DNA of 23,733 nucleotides. It comes from a virus. The position numbers were made by a program, and so were the translations under genes. The notes under the pieces are model-generated. The model worked only from the letters and a program-made list of their open reading frames with translations, had not been told where the DNA came from and did no database searches. Shown here in pieces: positions 7,210 through 13,954 of the stretch. Numbering within the stretch: the first letter of the stretch is position 1; the number at the start of each line of letters is the position of its first letter. The stretch spans positions 1-23,733 of the IMG/VR virus record IMGVR_UViG_3300045994_000309; one strand, given 5' to 3'.

Positions 7210-7457
7210 GGCGAGTCCTACTCATCGCACTCTCTTGCGCGCTGTTCTCTGTCTCCGTCTCGGCGCAAACCACGGTCACGCTGGCGTGGAATCAGAATTC
7301 TGAAACGGACATCGCGGGCTACACCGCGTATGAAGGGACGGCGGCTCCGTATGTAGCCAAGCTGTCGATTTCACAGCGCGGTCAGCACATCGTACGTGCT
7401 GAGCTTCGTGATGGGGTGGGGAATATGGGTGCGCAGTCGCAGACAGTGACACGGTGA
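7206..7457 (+). CDS. small secreted protein with Fn3-like fragment
   Basis: This 83-residue protein starts at ATG 7206 behind a strong SD (GGAGGAG, 8 nt). It opens with a clear Sec signal peptide: MRR, then a hydrophobic core (VLLIALSCALFSVSV) and a likely cleavage after SAQ (about residue 21). The mature part begins TTVTLAWNQNSETDIAGY, the classic first strands of a fibronectin type III domain. It then ends after about 60 residues (HIVRAELRDGVGNMGAQS), shorter than a full Fn3 domain of about 90. It may be a compact or degraded Ig-like domain exported to the periplasm or cell surface. A secreted protein in the middle of a late virion operon is unusual. Confidence 0.7.
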   Translation: MRRVLLIALSCALFSVSVSAQTTVTLAWNQNSETDIAGYTAYEGTAAPYVAKLSISQRGQHIVRAELRDGVGNMGAQSQTVTR

Positions 7458-7672
7458 ATTGCCCGGATTGCGACCGAATGCTGACGCGCTTGGCGGCGAT
7501 GCTGCTCCAGTGGCGCAAGATGTCCCATCGCACGCACACTGAGCTGAAGCACGCGGGCAACTGGGAAGTCTGCGAACTGGAGCCTTGCAAGGAACGCGCA
7601 TACATTTTCCACTATGCCGGGAGCGGGGAGCCGCCAGCTAATGCCCTTGACGCAATTCGCCGAACGGCTTAA
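7454..7672 (+). CDS. small Cys-containing (zinc-ribbon-like) hypothetical protein
   Basis: This 72-residue ORF starts at GTG 7454 and overlaps the previous stop by 4 nt, as in a coupled operon. It has two pairs of cysteines, CPDC at residues 3-6 and CELEPC at 40-45, spaced as in a small zinc-binding fold. A basic helix (LLQWRKMSHRTHTELKH) lies between them. The SD is weak and the 3' end overlaps the next gene. No family was recognised. Confidence 0.5.
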   Translation: MNCPDCDRMLTRLAAMLLQWRKMSHRTHTELKHAGNWEVCELEPCKERAYIFHYAGSGEPPANALDAIRRTA

Positions 7673-8288
7673 CGGGCGATCTGAGCAGGTGGAGGCCGGG
7701 TATGCCGTCGAAGCCAACGGTCTGGTCGTTCTGCGCACGCTCACCAAGGCAGAGTGGGAGGACATCGGCGATGCCTTAGCCCGTCGCATCGGGAAGTACC
7801 AGTGGGCGATTGGCGATTGGCTGGTGTACGGCGAATGTTGGGGACCCTACGGCGAAAAGTGGGATCAAGTGAGCTCACTGTCCGGTCTGATGCCGAAACT
7901 TCTGAACGAATACTACCGTTGCGCGAAAGCGTATCCGCTTGCCCAGCGGGTGCTTGGCGCATCGTGGTCACGGCATCATGAAGTGCTGATCCTTGAGGCT
8001 GACGTCCGTCTGCCGTTTATCAAGCGAGCCATGAATGAGTACTGGAATCATTTACGGTGGCGTGCGGAGATGATCAAGGCGGCTGGTGTGCGTAATCGAG
8101 GGGAGCTTGAGGCACTGCGCGATGTCGCGCCAGGTCAGCGCGTGAAGGGTCGTGCGGCGAAGGGCAATTTCGCAGAGAATAGTAGTGGTCGCTTGATCCG
8201 TGGCATCAAGTGTCCGTTCTGTGAGCACATCATCCCGAAGGCGATGATTCGTACCTATAAGGCTGAACCAACGGAGGAGACTGCATGA
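7641..8288 (+). CDS. LmbU-like putative transcriptional regulator
   Basis: This 215-residue protein starts at ATG 7641, with GGGGAG 10 nt upstream. An in-frame ATG at 7614 would add nine residues but has no SD. The central part (LTKAEWEDIGDALARRI, WAIGDWLVYGE, a YGEKW helix, then a YRCAKAYPLAQRV helix and SWSRHHEVLIL) follows the W..GDWL.YGE...S..HH.E pattern I know from LmbU-type regulators and related HTH proteins of actinobacteria. I infer a DNA-binding or regulatory role. The basic linker (GQRVKGRAAKG) and C-terminal CPFCEH fit nucleic-acid contact, but only two cysteines are present. It lies in the accessory insert, coupled to the next gene. Confidence 0.55.
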   Translation: MPLTQFAERLNGRSEQVEAGYAVEANGLVVLRTLTKAEWEDIGDALARRIGKYQWAIGDWLVYGECWGPYGEKWDQVSSLSGLMPKLLNEYYRCAKAYPLAQRVLGASWSRHHEVLILEADVRLPFIKRAMNEYWNHLRWRAEMIKAAGVRNRGELEALRDVAPGQRVKGRAAKGNFAENSSGRLIRGIKCPFCEHIIPKAMIRTYKAEPTEETA

Positions 8289-8722
8289 AATACGCATTTC
8301 TCGTGACCATCGACGAAGCCGACAGCCGCGCCGACGTGATCAAAACCATTCGGGGCGCGAACAGCATCCTGGATCTCGTGGAAGGGCGAGATCCCGAACC
8401 TTCCGATCCCAGCATCTTTAACCGCTGGGTCTTGAAGCCGTCATTGCTCCCAGCGGGGACGCCGGAGATTCCCGCATGTGGTTGGGTGGCGTTGAACACG
8501 AACACGCCCGCCGTGGTGCGGAATGAATACAGCCAGAACTCGACGTTTTGGCGCACCTATACGTCCACATTTGACCGAGGGACCATGCAGGCGCGCATTC
8601 GCCAGTTCTCGATGGAGAGTGGAGCGACGGATGGGTGGGTGATCATTCCCGGTGATTCATTGAACGTCGCGGCGGCGGGACAGGCTGGGGACTTGCTCTC
8701 GAAATTCCGACCAATCATCTAA
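8285..8722 (+). CDS. hypothetical protein
   Basis: This 145-residue protein is expressed from ATG 8285 with an excellent SD (GGAGGAG, about 5 nt) and is overlapped by its neighbours by a few bases. I do not recognise it. It begins MKYAFLVTIDEADSRADVIK and contains Trp/Asn-rich strands (ACGWVALNTNTPAVVRNEY, then WRTYTSTFDRGTMQARIRQF). It has no signal peptide or membrane helix. Its place directly before the jelly-roll-like protein suggests a structural or fibre-assembly partner, but that rests on context alone. Confidence 0.6.
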   Translation: MKYAFLVTIDEADSRADVIKTIRGANSILDLVEGRDPEPSDPSIFNRWVLKPSLLPAGTPEIPACGWVALNTNTPAVVRNEYSQNSTFWRTYTSTFDRGTMQARIRQFSMESGATDGWVIIPGDSLNVAAAGQAGDLLSKFRPII

Positions 8723-9906
8723 TGGCCCGATTTATTACGTGCGGCTTTGAACTGAACTCATTGACCACGGGTATGGAGGCGTGCGGATTTCAAAGTGTTG
8801 GAGGGCCACCTAGTATTTCCTCGGCGGTGAAACGCACTGGCACCTATGCATTTAAAATCACCGTGAACGGTAACACTGCGTCGGGTTTTTGGGCATCCGG
8901 GGCAACGCTGTCGGGCAACACGTTTTTTCGTTGCTATCTCTACATTGATACCGTCCTCAACGGATCGCACGCGGTTGCCGCTTCGAACGGTGTGCGCTTG
9001 TATCTCAACGCCGACAATACGCTCGACATTTACAACGAGAGTGACAATACGCTCGTTCAGGCGGGTATCGCCACGCTCGTCGCGGCGTCGTGGGAGAACT
9101 GCATCGAAATTTCGGCGCATGGCACTTCTGGAGCCGCGGTGGTGCGTGTCAATGGCGTGCAAGTATATTCCGGCACGGTTATAGCGCTTCAATCATCTCC
9201 GAATATTGGCAGCTCTAGTGGTGGTGAGTCCGCTACCTCGGGGGTACTGTACTTTGACGACATTGGCTTCAACGACGCCACAGGCACTAAACAGAACACA
9301 TGGTGCGGCGAAGGGTCTGTTTGTTATTTGCGTCCAAACGGTGAAGGCGATACGGACACCGGCACGCCAGTTCGCGCTGGAGCGGACAGCGGGGCGATGT
9401 GGAGCCAACTCGACGAAGAGACGCCCAACGATGCGACCGATTACGTGAACCTTCAGGCGGCTGGCGATGAAGTGTTGGTCGACGTGGATTCGCCCTACCC
9501 CAAAGGCATGAGTCCAACAGATTCAGTGACGCTCGTCGAAGTGCATGGGCGTATATCGGCAGCGTCTGCGACGGCAAGCAACTGGTTCCCGCGGATCATG
9601 TCGCAATCTGGCGGGTCCAAGTTGGCTGGGTCTACCGTGGCCTGGGCCTCGGCCTCCTGGTTCACGAACGACGACACGGCTGGCTCACAGCAGGCAAAGC
9701 TCGTCTCCTATACCGATCCCCAAGCTGGCGGATCGTGGACGCCCGCGTTGCTTGAGCAGATGCAGATCGCCGCAGACACGTCAGACGGCAACCCAGACAC
9801 CTATGTCTCCGCATTGTGGGCCATCGTGGAGTACGTTCCAGCGGCCCCAGATAACATCTACCGGCGCATGACGCCGACGCACCGAATGGACGCGGCGTCT
9901 TTTTAG
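8722..9906 (+). CDS. two-domain LamG/jelly-roll-like virion surface protein
   Basis: This is a 394-residue beta-rich protein. Residues 1-195 look like a concanavalin/LamG-type sandwich: a MARFITCGFELNSLTTGMEA start, GTYAFKITVNG, FFRCYLYIDTVLNGS, GVRLYLNADNTLDIY, then WENCIEISAHGTSGAAVVRV and GVLYFDDIGF. Such domains bind sugars or extend fibres. Residues 196-394 form a second beta-rich domain ending in LWAIVEYVP, a form also common in phage virion proteins. A likely role is host-surface binding or an extended tail/head fibre. ATG 8722 overlaps the previous stop. The last codons form a terminator-like hairpin. Confidence 0.65.
   Translation: MARFITCGFELNSLTTGMEACGFQSVGGPPSISSAVKRTGTYAFKITVNGNTASGFWASGATLSGNTFFRCYLYIDTVLNGSHAVAASNGVRLYLNADNTLDIYNESDNTLVQAGIATLVAASWENCIEISAHGTSGAAVVRVNGVQVYSGTVIALQSSPNIGSSSGGESATSGVLYFDDIGFNDATGTKQNTWCGEGSVCYLRPNGEGDTDTGTPVRAGADSGAMWSQLDEETPNDATDYVNLQAAGDEVLVDVDSPYPKGMSPTDSVTLVEVHGRISAASATASNWFPRIMSQSGGSKLAGSTVAWASASWFTNDDTAGSQQAKLVSYTDPQAGGSWTPALLEQMQIAADTSDGNPDTYVSALWAIVEYVPAAPDNIYRRMTPTHRMDAASF
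9870..9904 (+). terminator. terminator-like hairpin in the 3' end of the 8722 gene
   Basis: GACGCCG (9870-9876) is the exact inverse of CGGCGTC (9893-9899), followed by TTTTT (9900-9904). The stop codon TAG lies at the end of the T-tract. An alternative hairpin, CGGCG (9862-9866) with CGCCG (9872-9876), would use the same 5' arm. This allows read-through if it forms first. Downstream genes continue in the same direction with their own SDs. Confidence 0.5.
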
Positions 9907-9916
9907 AGGGCAGACC

Positions 9917-10747
9917 ATGCTGAATTTTGCGCTTTCCACCGATAAGCTCTCCCTTACCACGGATACGGCATCCGGCACGATCAAGGTGCATGTGTCGTAC
10001 GTGAACGATCTCGCCGATGCGATGACGGGCGGGAAGCAGAACACGTCAATTTCCGGGGCGGCGACCACAGACATTAAGGACGCGCCCGCGTCCGGCGTGG
10101 ACAATGTGAAGTTCATTTCGATTCGGAACACGCACGCAACGATTTCGGAGACGGTGACCGTCCAGTTCAATGCGAACGGGACGCTCTACGAACTGTTCAA
10201 ATGCCTGTTGATTGCAAGTGAAGAACTTGTGATGCGCGAGGGTATCTGGTTCCACTACGACTCGAACGGCGGCGTCTACGGACAATCGCTTCCTGTCGCC
10301 TCCGATACGGTTGTGGGCGGGATTCAGATCGCATCACAGGCGGATCTAGAGGCGGCAACCGATCTGTTGAAAGCCGTGACGCCGGGTCGCATGGACGGTC
10401 ATCCTGGCGTGGCGAAGGCTGTCATGTTCACGACTGGCACGGCCACTCCTGTTGCGTCTACGCCACCTACGTATAACTGCACACTGACTGATACCGGCGT
10501 CGGGCAACTGACGGTGAACTTTACGGTGGCTTTTTCGGCGACGACCGCCTACACGGTGCAGGTAAACATCGAAGTCATTAGCACGACGCTGACGGCCGCC
10601 GCAAACGTCATGCAGGGCTATATGCGGTTCGGCGGGCAAGCTGCTGCGGGTTCGTGCCAGGTGAACTGTTGCGACCGCACCGCGACCACCAACGTCATCC
10701 GTGACCCTATTTCATGGCACATCGCCGCTTACGGCGACCACGCATAA
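9917..10747 (+). CDS. tail fibre protein
   Basis: This 276-residue protein has an SD (GAGGG, 6 nt). Residues 1-115 form a beta-rich N-terminal domain with FISIRNTHATISETVTVQF and ELFKCLLIASEELVMREG, a decoration- or baseplate-binding type of fold. Residues 127-160 hold the hallmark tail-fibre repeat: ASDTVVGGIQIASQADLEAA followed by TDLLKAVTPGRM. The C-terminal part (QLTVNFTVAFSATTAYTVQV to DPISWHIAAYGDHA) matches the receptor-binding or trimerising tip found at many fibre ends. The next gene encodes a fibre-assembly-like protein, which supports the call. Confidence 0.8.
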   Translation: MLNFALSTDKLSLTTDTASGTIKVHVSYVNDLADAMTGGKQNTSISGAATTDIKDAPASGVDNVKFISIRNTHATISETVTVQFNANGTLYELFKCLLIASEELVMREGIWFHYDSNGGVYGQSLPVASDTVVGGIQIASQADLEAATDLLKAVTPGRMDGHPGVAKAVMFTTGTATPVASTPPTYNCTLTDTGVGQLTVNFTVAFSATTAYTVQVNIEVISTTLTAAANVMQGYMRFGGQAAAGSCQVNCCDRTATTNVIRDPISWHIAAYGDHA

Positions 10748-10759
10748 AGGAGAGGTTCG

Positions 10760-11332
10760 ATGCCGCCTAAACTTCCGCAGATTGAACCAGATGCCGCAAG
10801 TCTGGCGAACCATGTCTTCATTGCGGTCACGCTGAAAGATCCAAACCCCGCGACCGGCTGGCGGATGCCTGGAACGGTATACGAACACGCAGCACCGCTG
10901 GTGATTATGGGGTGGCCGATCCGTCGCCGGGGAAGTGATGGGAGGTCCGAAGACTTCCAACCGACGCCGGAGCGCATCGAGGCGCGAATCGCCAAAGAAC
11001 AATTACAAGCGGCGAGTTGGCGCGTGGTGCAATATGGCGAGATCCCTAAAGATCGCACCTACCGGGATGCGCTCGCGGATGTTGGCGGCATGTTGGCCCA
11101 TCACCTCCCCACGGTGAAGAAGATCGCGCTCCAGCATCTGCGCGAGGATCGCGCCCCATTGATGGCAGACCTTGATGTGCAATGGATGCGTGCGACGGGA
11201 CAGGGGAAGAAGCAAGACGCCGACGCGATTGAAGCGCAGCGGCAGACGTTGCGCGACAAACCGGCGACCGTGGCTGCGGCGCTTGAGGCGGCGGGAACGA
11301 TCGACGAGATTCTGGCGATCGTAACATTATAA
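10760..11332 (+). CDS. probable tail fibre assembly protein
   Basis: This 190-residue soluble protein has a strong SD (AAGGAG, 7 nt). Its C-terminal half carries KKIALQHLREDRAPLMADLD, then VQWMRATGQGKKQDADAIEA and a DKPATVAAALEAAGTIDEI end. This matches the pattern of fibre-assembly or chaperone proteins in which 'L...R.PLL..LD..wmra.e.gd...I...kq.LRd' precedes a short helix. The position just after a tail-fibre gene fits. The N-terminal half (ANHVFIAVTLKDPNPATGWR) is less familiar. I infer a chaperone role, not a virion part. Confidence 0.6.
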   Translation: MPPKLPQIEPDAASLANHVFIAVTLKDPNPATGWRMPGTVYEHAAPLVIMGWPIRRRGSDGRSEDFQPTPERIEARIAKEQLQAASWRVVQYGEIPKDRTYRDALADVGGMLAHHLPTVKKIALQHLREDRAPLMADLDVQWMRATGQGKKQDADAIEAQRQTLRDKPATVAAALEAAGTIDEILAIVTL

Positions 11333-11336
11333 AATT

Positions 11337-13379
11337 ATGGCAACGCGGTTCAGTTTATTCGACGAGGAATTCGAGAAGAAGGCGATATTTGATCCGGAGA
11401 TCAATAGCAAGGGGATCTTCGATCCGACCTTTTCTTCTAGCCTAGGTTCCTCTATTGGCGTTGGCGTCGCTGCCGGGTTAGCAACGGCCGCGGCCATCGG
11501 TCTTGCGACCGCCTTATCTCTCGCGAGCGCGGTCGGCGGATCAACAGCAACAGCAGTCGGCCAGAGCACGGTTGTTTCAGTCGGTTCATCGAGTGGATCG
11601 GCGACAGTTCTCGGCAGTGCCGCTGAGCAGGGCGCGGCAGTTGGTTCGTCTACAGCGACCGCGGTCGGATCTGCAATAGCGGTCAGTGTCGGTGCCTCGT
11701 CAGGATCTGCGTCGGTCACGGCGGTCGGTGCGTCTGCAGCGGAGGGCGCGGGAACATCGACTGGCGGATCAACCGTCACGGGTGTCGGTCAGAGTGCGGT
11801 TGTTGCGCGCGGATTGTCGGACGGATCGGCGGTAGCACTCGGCCAAGCCGCTCCACAGGGTCTAGCGGTTGGATCGGCGACAGCGACCGCCGTCGGATCA
11901 ACGGTAGCGGTCGGCATCGGCGCCTCTTCTGGATCAGCCTCGGCTACAGCGGAGGGTTCGGCCTCTGCTGTCAGCGCCGGAGTCTCGGCAGGCTCCACGA
12001 CGGTCGCAGCCGTTGGTGCGGGCTCGGCCTCCGCCGCCGGATCTTCGACTGGCACTTCTTCTGTTGCGGGTGTTGGGTTTAGCGCGGCGTCCGCAGTCGG
12101 GTCATCGGCTGGGAATTCCACCGCACAAGCGGCAGCCGCTCCACAGGGCGCGGCGGCCGGATCATCGACAGCGACAGCAACCGGGTCAGCGATAGCAGTC
12201 AGCGTCGGCGCCTCTTCAGGGTCTGGTTCAGTCACCGCGGTCGGCGCGGTTGCAGCGGAGGCTGTAGGAGCGTCGACTGGCGGATCGACCGTCACGGCCG
12301 TCGGGCAGAGTCTCGCGATTGCGGTCGGCAGTTCCGGAGGCGCGTCATCGGCGCAAGCCGCGGCGGCTCCACAGGGGAGCGCCGTTGGCACGTCTACAGT
12401 ATCAGCGGTTGGGTCCAGCACGGCTATCGGCGTGGGGGCATCCTCTGGGGCTTCCGCAGTCGCAGGAATTGGCGAATGGATCGGCGAAGGAGTCGGCGCC
12501 TCTCAAGGTGCATCAACCGTTAGCGCGGTCGGGCAAAGTGCAGCGGCGACGCTTGGAGTAGCGGCGGGCGGATCAACAGCAAGCGCCACAGGACAGAGCC
12601 TAGCCGTCGCCATCGGGTCGGCGACTGGTGACTCCACGGCATCGGCGGTCAATGCGGCGACGAACAACGGGTTAGCGGTCGGCGCTTCCTCAGCCGCCGC
12701 GGTTGGCGCGGCCTCTACCGTAGCTGTTGGCGCGTCGACTGGTTTAGCGACTGCGGCGGCCGTGGTGGCTGCACAGGGCACCGCAGTTGGTAGTTCAACC
12801 GTCGCCGCGATCGGCGCCAGTAGCGCGGTCGCTGTCGGATCTGTTACTGGAACCTCTACCGTAGTCGGCGTCAGCGGAGCCATCAACGTGGGTGCTGCTC
12901 CGGGTTCATCGACCGCGACGGCGATCGGTGCGGCCTCTTCTCGCGGTATTGGTGCGGCGTCTGGTGCGGCAACGGTGGCCGCGGTTGGTCTGGGGTCGGC
13001 CCGCGGCGCCGCAGTGGGCTCAGCGACAGTCATAGCGATTGGAAGCGCCAGTTCTGTCGGTGTTGGTGCGGCGGCTGGCAAAGCTGTCGCCATTGGGATC
13101 AATGCCGCAGCCTATCCCGTTCCGAAACCACGCCGCGAGGTGAGTGAAGGCGCTGGCGTCTTCCTGCCGCCTCAGCACCTGCGTATCAATGGGATCGCCA
13201 CGTTGGTCTGTGCGCCATCGCGTTGTGATGGCACGGGCTGGATCAAGCGGCCGCGGATCTTTGGAGAGGGTCAACTCATCGCTCCGGCCTCACAACTAGA
13301 GGGTGTGGGCCAGCACGACGACACGATTCTAGTAGAGGATCGCGAGCTCCTCATTCTCGATGCCACGGAGGCCGTATGA
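11337..13379 (+). CDS. large Gly/Ala/Ser/Val-rich repeat protein (fibre or adhesin-like)
   Basis: This 680-residue protein has three parts. Residues 1-35 are unique and carry a duplicated FDP motif (AIFDPE, GIFDPT). Residues about 36-592 are almost only Gly, Ala, Ser, Thr and Val in alternating strands, organised in 20-residue and 16-residue units. The unique C-terminal end (about 593-680) has KPRREVSEGAG, two cysteines (625 and 630) and DDTILVEDRELLILD. The repeats suggest a beta-solenoid or stacked beta-hairpin rod; the form recalls YadA-like adhesin heads but lacks their exact NSxAIG motif. No signal peptide is present, so it is probably a virion fibre. The SD is weak and the gene lies 4 nt after the previous one. 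Continuous reading frames opposite the repeat are composition artefacts. Confidence 0.75.
   Translation: MATRFSLFDEEFEKKAIFDPEINSKGIFDPTFSSSLGSSIGVGVAAGLATAAAIGLATALSLASAVGGSTATAVGQSTVVSVGSSSGSATVLGSAAEQGAAVGSSTATAVGSAIAVSVGASSGSASVTAVGASAAEGAGTSTGGSTVTGVGQSAVVARGLSDGSAVALGQAAPQGLAVGSATATAVGSTVAVGIGASSGSASATAEGSASAVSAGVSAGSTTVAAVGAGSASAAGSSTGTSSVAGVGFSAASAVGSSAGNSTAQAAAAPQGAAAGSSTATATGSAIAVSVGASSGSGSVTAVGAVAAEAVGASTGGSTVTAVGQSLAIAVGSSGGASSAQAAAAPQGSAVGTSTVSAVGSSTAIGVGASSGASAVAGIGEWIGEGVGASQGASTVSAVGQSAAATLGVAAGGSTASATGQSLAVAIGSATGDSTASAVNAATNNGLAVGASSAAAVGAASTVAVGASTGLATAAAVVAAQGTAVGSSTVAAIGASSAVAVGSVTGTSTVVGVSGAINVGAAPGSSTATAIGAASSRGIGAASGAATVAAVGLGSARGAAVGSATVIAIGSASSVGVGAAAGKAVAIGINAAAYPVPKPRREVSEGAGVFLPPQHLRINGIATLVCAPSRCDGTGWIKRPRIFGEGQLIAPASQLEGVGQHDDTILVEDRELLILDATEAV
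11442..13112 (+). repeat. tandem degenerate 60/48-nt coding repeat
   Basis: Units begin with Gly-x-Ser/Ala and have the form GASSGSASVTAVGASAAEGA (20 residues) or GSSTATAVGSAIAVSV (16 residues). The short unit follows a marker, (A)PQG-x-AV or (A)xxG-x-AV. The marker Gly falls at residues 99, 175, 271, 347, 445 and 481. The spacings 76, 96, 76, 98 and 36 equal 16 plus 20 times 3, 4, 3, 4 (plus two residues) and 1. Near-identical segments suggest expansion by recombination. Confidence 0.8.
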
Positions 13380-13609
13380 TCAATCCAAGTCAATTACAGA
13401 ATATGGCCATCTTCCCGGAGGCCCTACTCGATCGACACCTTGAGGTCAGCGAAGAGACAGGAGACTCAGTGGAACACGGAGAACTTCCCACAGATCCACC
13501 GAAAGACAACAAGGGATTCGTTCCGGGTGGACAGCGGCCGGTGAGCGAATCCACTGAGGGCGTCAGTATGACGAGGAACGATGGCCAGAAAGCGCAGCAC
13601 GATGGATAA
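13376..13609 (+). CDS. small acidic hypothetical protein
   Basis: This 77-residue protein starts at ATG 13376, in an ATGA overlap with the repeat-protein stop and with GGAGG close upstream (3 nt, a tight spacing). It is hydrophilic, Glu/Pro/Ser-rich and probably disordered (SEETGDSVEHGELPTDPPKD), with no recognised domain. Its position after the fibre-like protein may mean it is a small accessory or linker. It overlaps the start of the HTH gene by 29 nt in another frame. Confidence that it is a real gene is moderate, supported mainly by operon packing. Confidence 0.5.
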   Translation: MINPSQLQNMAIFPEALLDRHLEVSEETGDSVEHGELPTDPPKDNKGFVPGGQRPVSESTEGVSMTRNDGQKAQHDG

Positions 13610-13841
13610 GTCACACGATCTTCAGACGCGGACTGTGGTTGCTGGGTCGCTTTCTGGGCCCAGTGCATCCGACCAGATCGGGATGGTGTCACCGTCTCGG
13701 CTGGCGTCGTTTTGGGGCGTGCATCCGAACACGATCTATCGAGACATTCGCAAAGGCGCGCTGCGGGCCTTTCGCCTGCCTAGTGGCCAACTCCGGATCA
13801 GTAGGAAAGACGCACGCCAGTACGGGCGCCCGACTGAATAG
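13581..13841 (+). CDS. small HTH (excisionase-type) DNA-binding protein
   Basis: This 86-residue protein has an unstructured N-terminus followed by a MerR/excisionase-like winged HTH: PSRLASFWGVHPNTIYRDIR, then KGALRAFRLPSGQLRISRKD and ARQYGRP. The 'aSfwgVhpnTIyrdirkGaLrAfrlpsgqlRIsrkDa' pattern is that of HTH_17 proteins. These act as excisionases, terminase-like binders or transcription regulators. ATG 13581 has GAGG 4 nt upstream; an internal ATG at 13602 has no SD. It is the last gene before the capsid transcript start region, so it may regulate head-gene expression. That is inference from position. Confidence 0.75.
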   Translation: MARKRSTMDKSHDLQTRTVVAGSLSGPSASDQIGMVSPSRLASFWGVHPNTIYRDIRKGALRAFRLPSGQLRISRKDARQYGRPTE

Positions 13842-13933
13842 CGTGTGGCGTGGGTTTAACCAACCGCAACTAATCCCACCATCTCTCACTAATCCGTAGG
13901 TAAGTCTCTTCTCATCCTCCTCTATATCTGCGA

Positions 13934-13954
13934 CCGTGCCTACACATGGCACGG
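13934..13954 (+). promoter_or_regulatory. perfect hairpin with the capsid-fusion start codon in its loop
   Basis: CCGTGCC (13934-13940) pairs perfectly with GGCACGG (13948-13954) around TACACAT. The first two bases of the ATG at 13946 lie in the loop and its G in the stem. No SD is visible in the pyrimidine-rich leader just upstream (13900-13933). The nearest purine stretch, AGGTAAG, lies more than 40 nt away. This should make initiation at 13946 weak. Confidence 0.6.

Noticed and set aside
11327-13102. Three long open frames on the minus strand opposite the repeat protein (11327-11779, 11789-12421, 12503-13102)
   Set aside because: They are rich in Ala, Pro, Thr, Val and Asp only because they mirror the Gly/Ala/Ser/Val repeat codons. 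They have no SD and no domain, and run against the operon direction.
11442-13112. CRISPR-like array
   Set aside because: The repeats are degenerate, coding, without unique spacers, and have 48/60-nt periodicity that follows codons.
8722-13379. Diversity-generating retroelement (variable fibre gene with template repeat)
   Set aside because: No reverse transcriptase and no template/variable repeat pair are visible in the window, and the direct repeats found are in-frame protein repeats.
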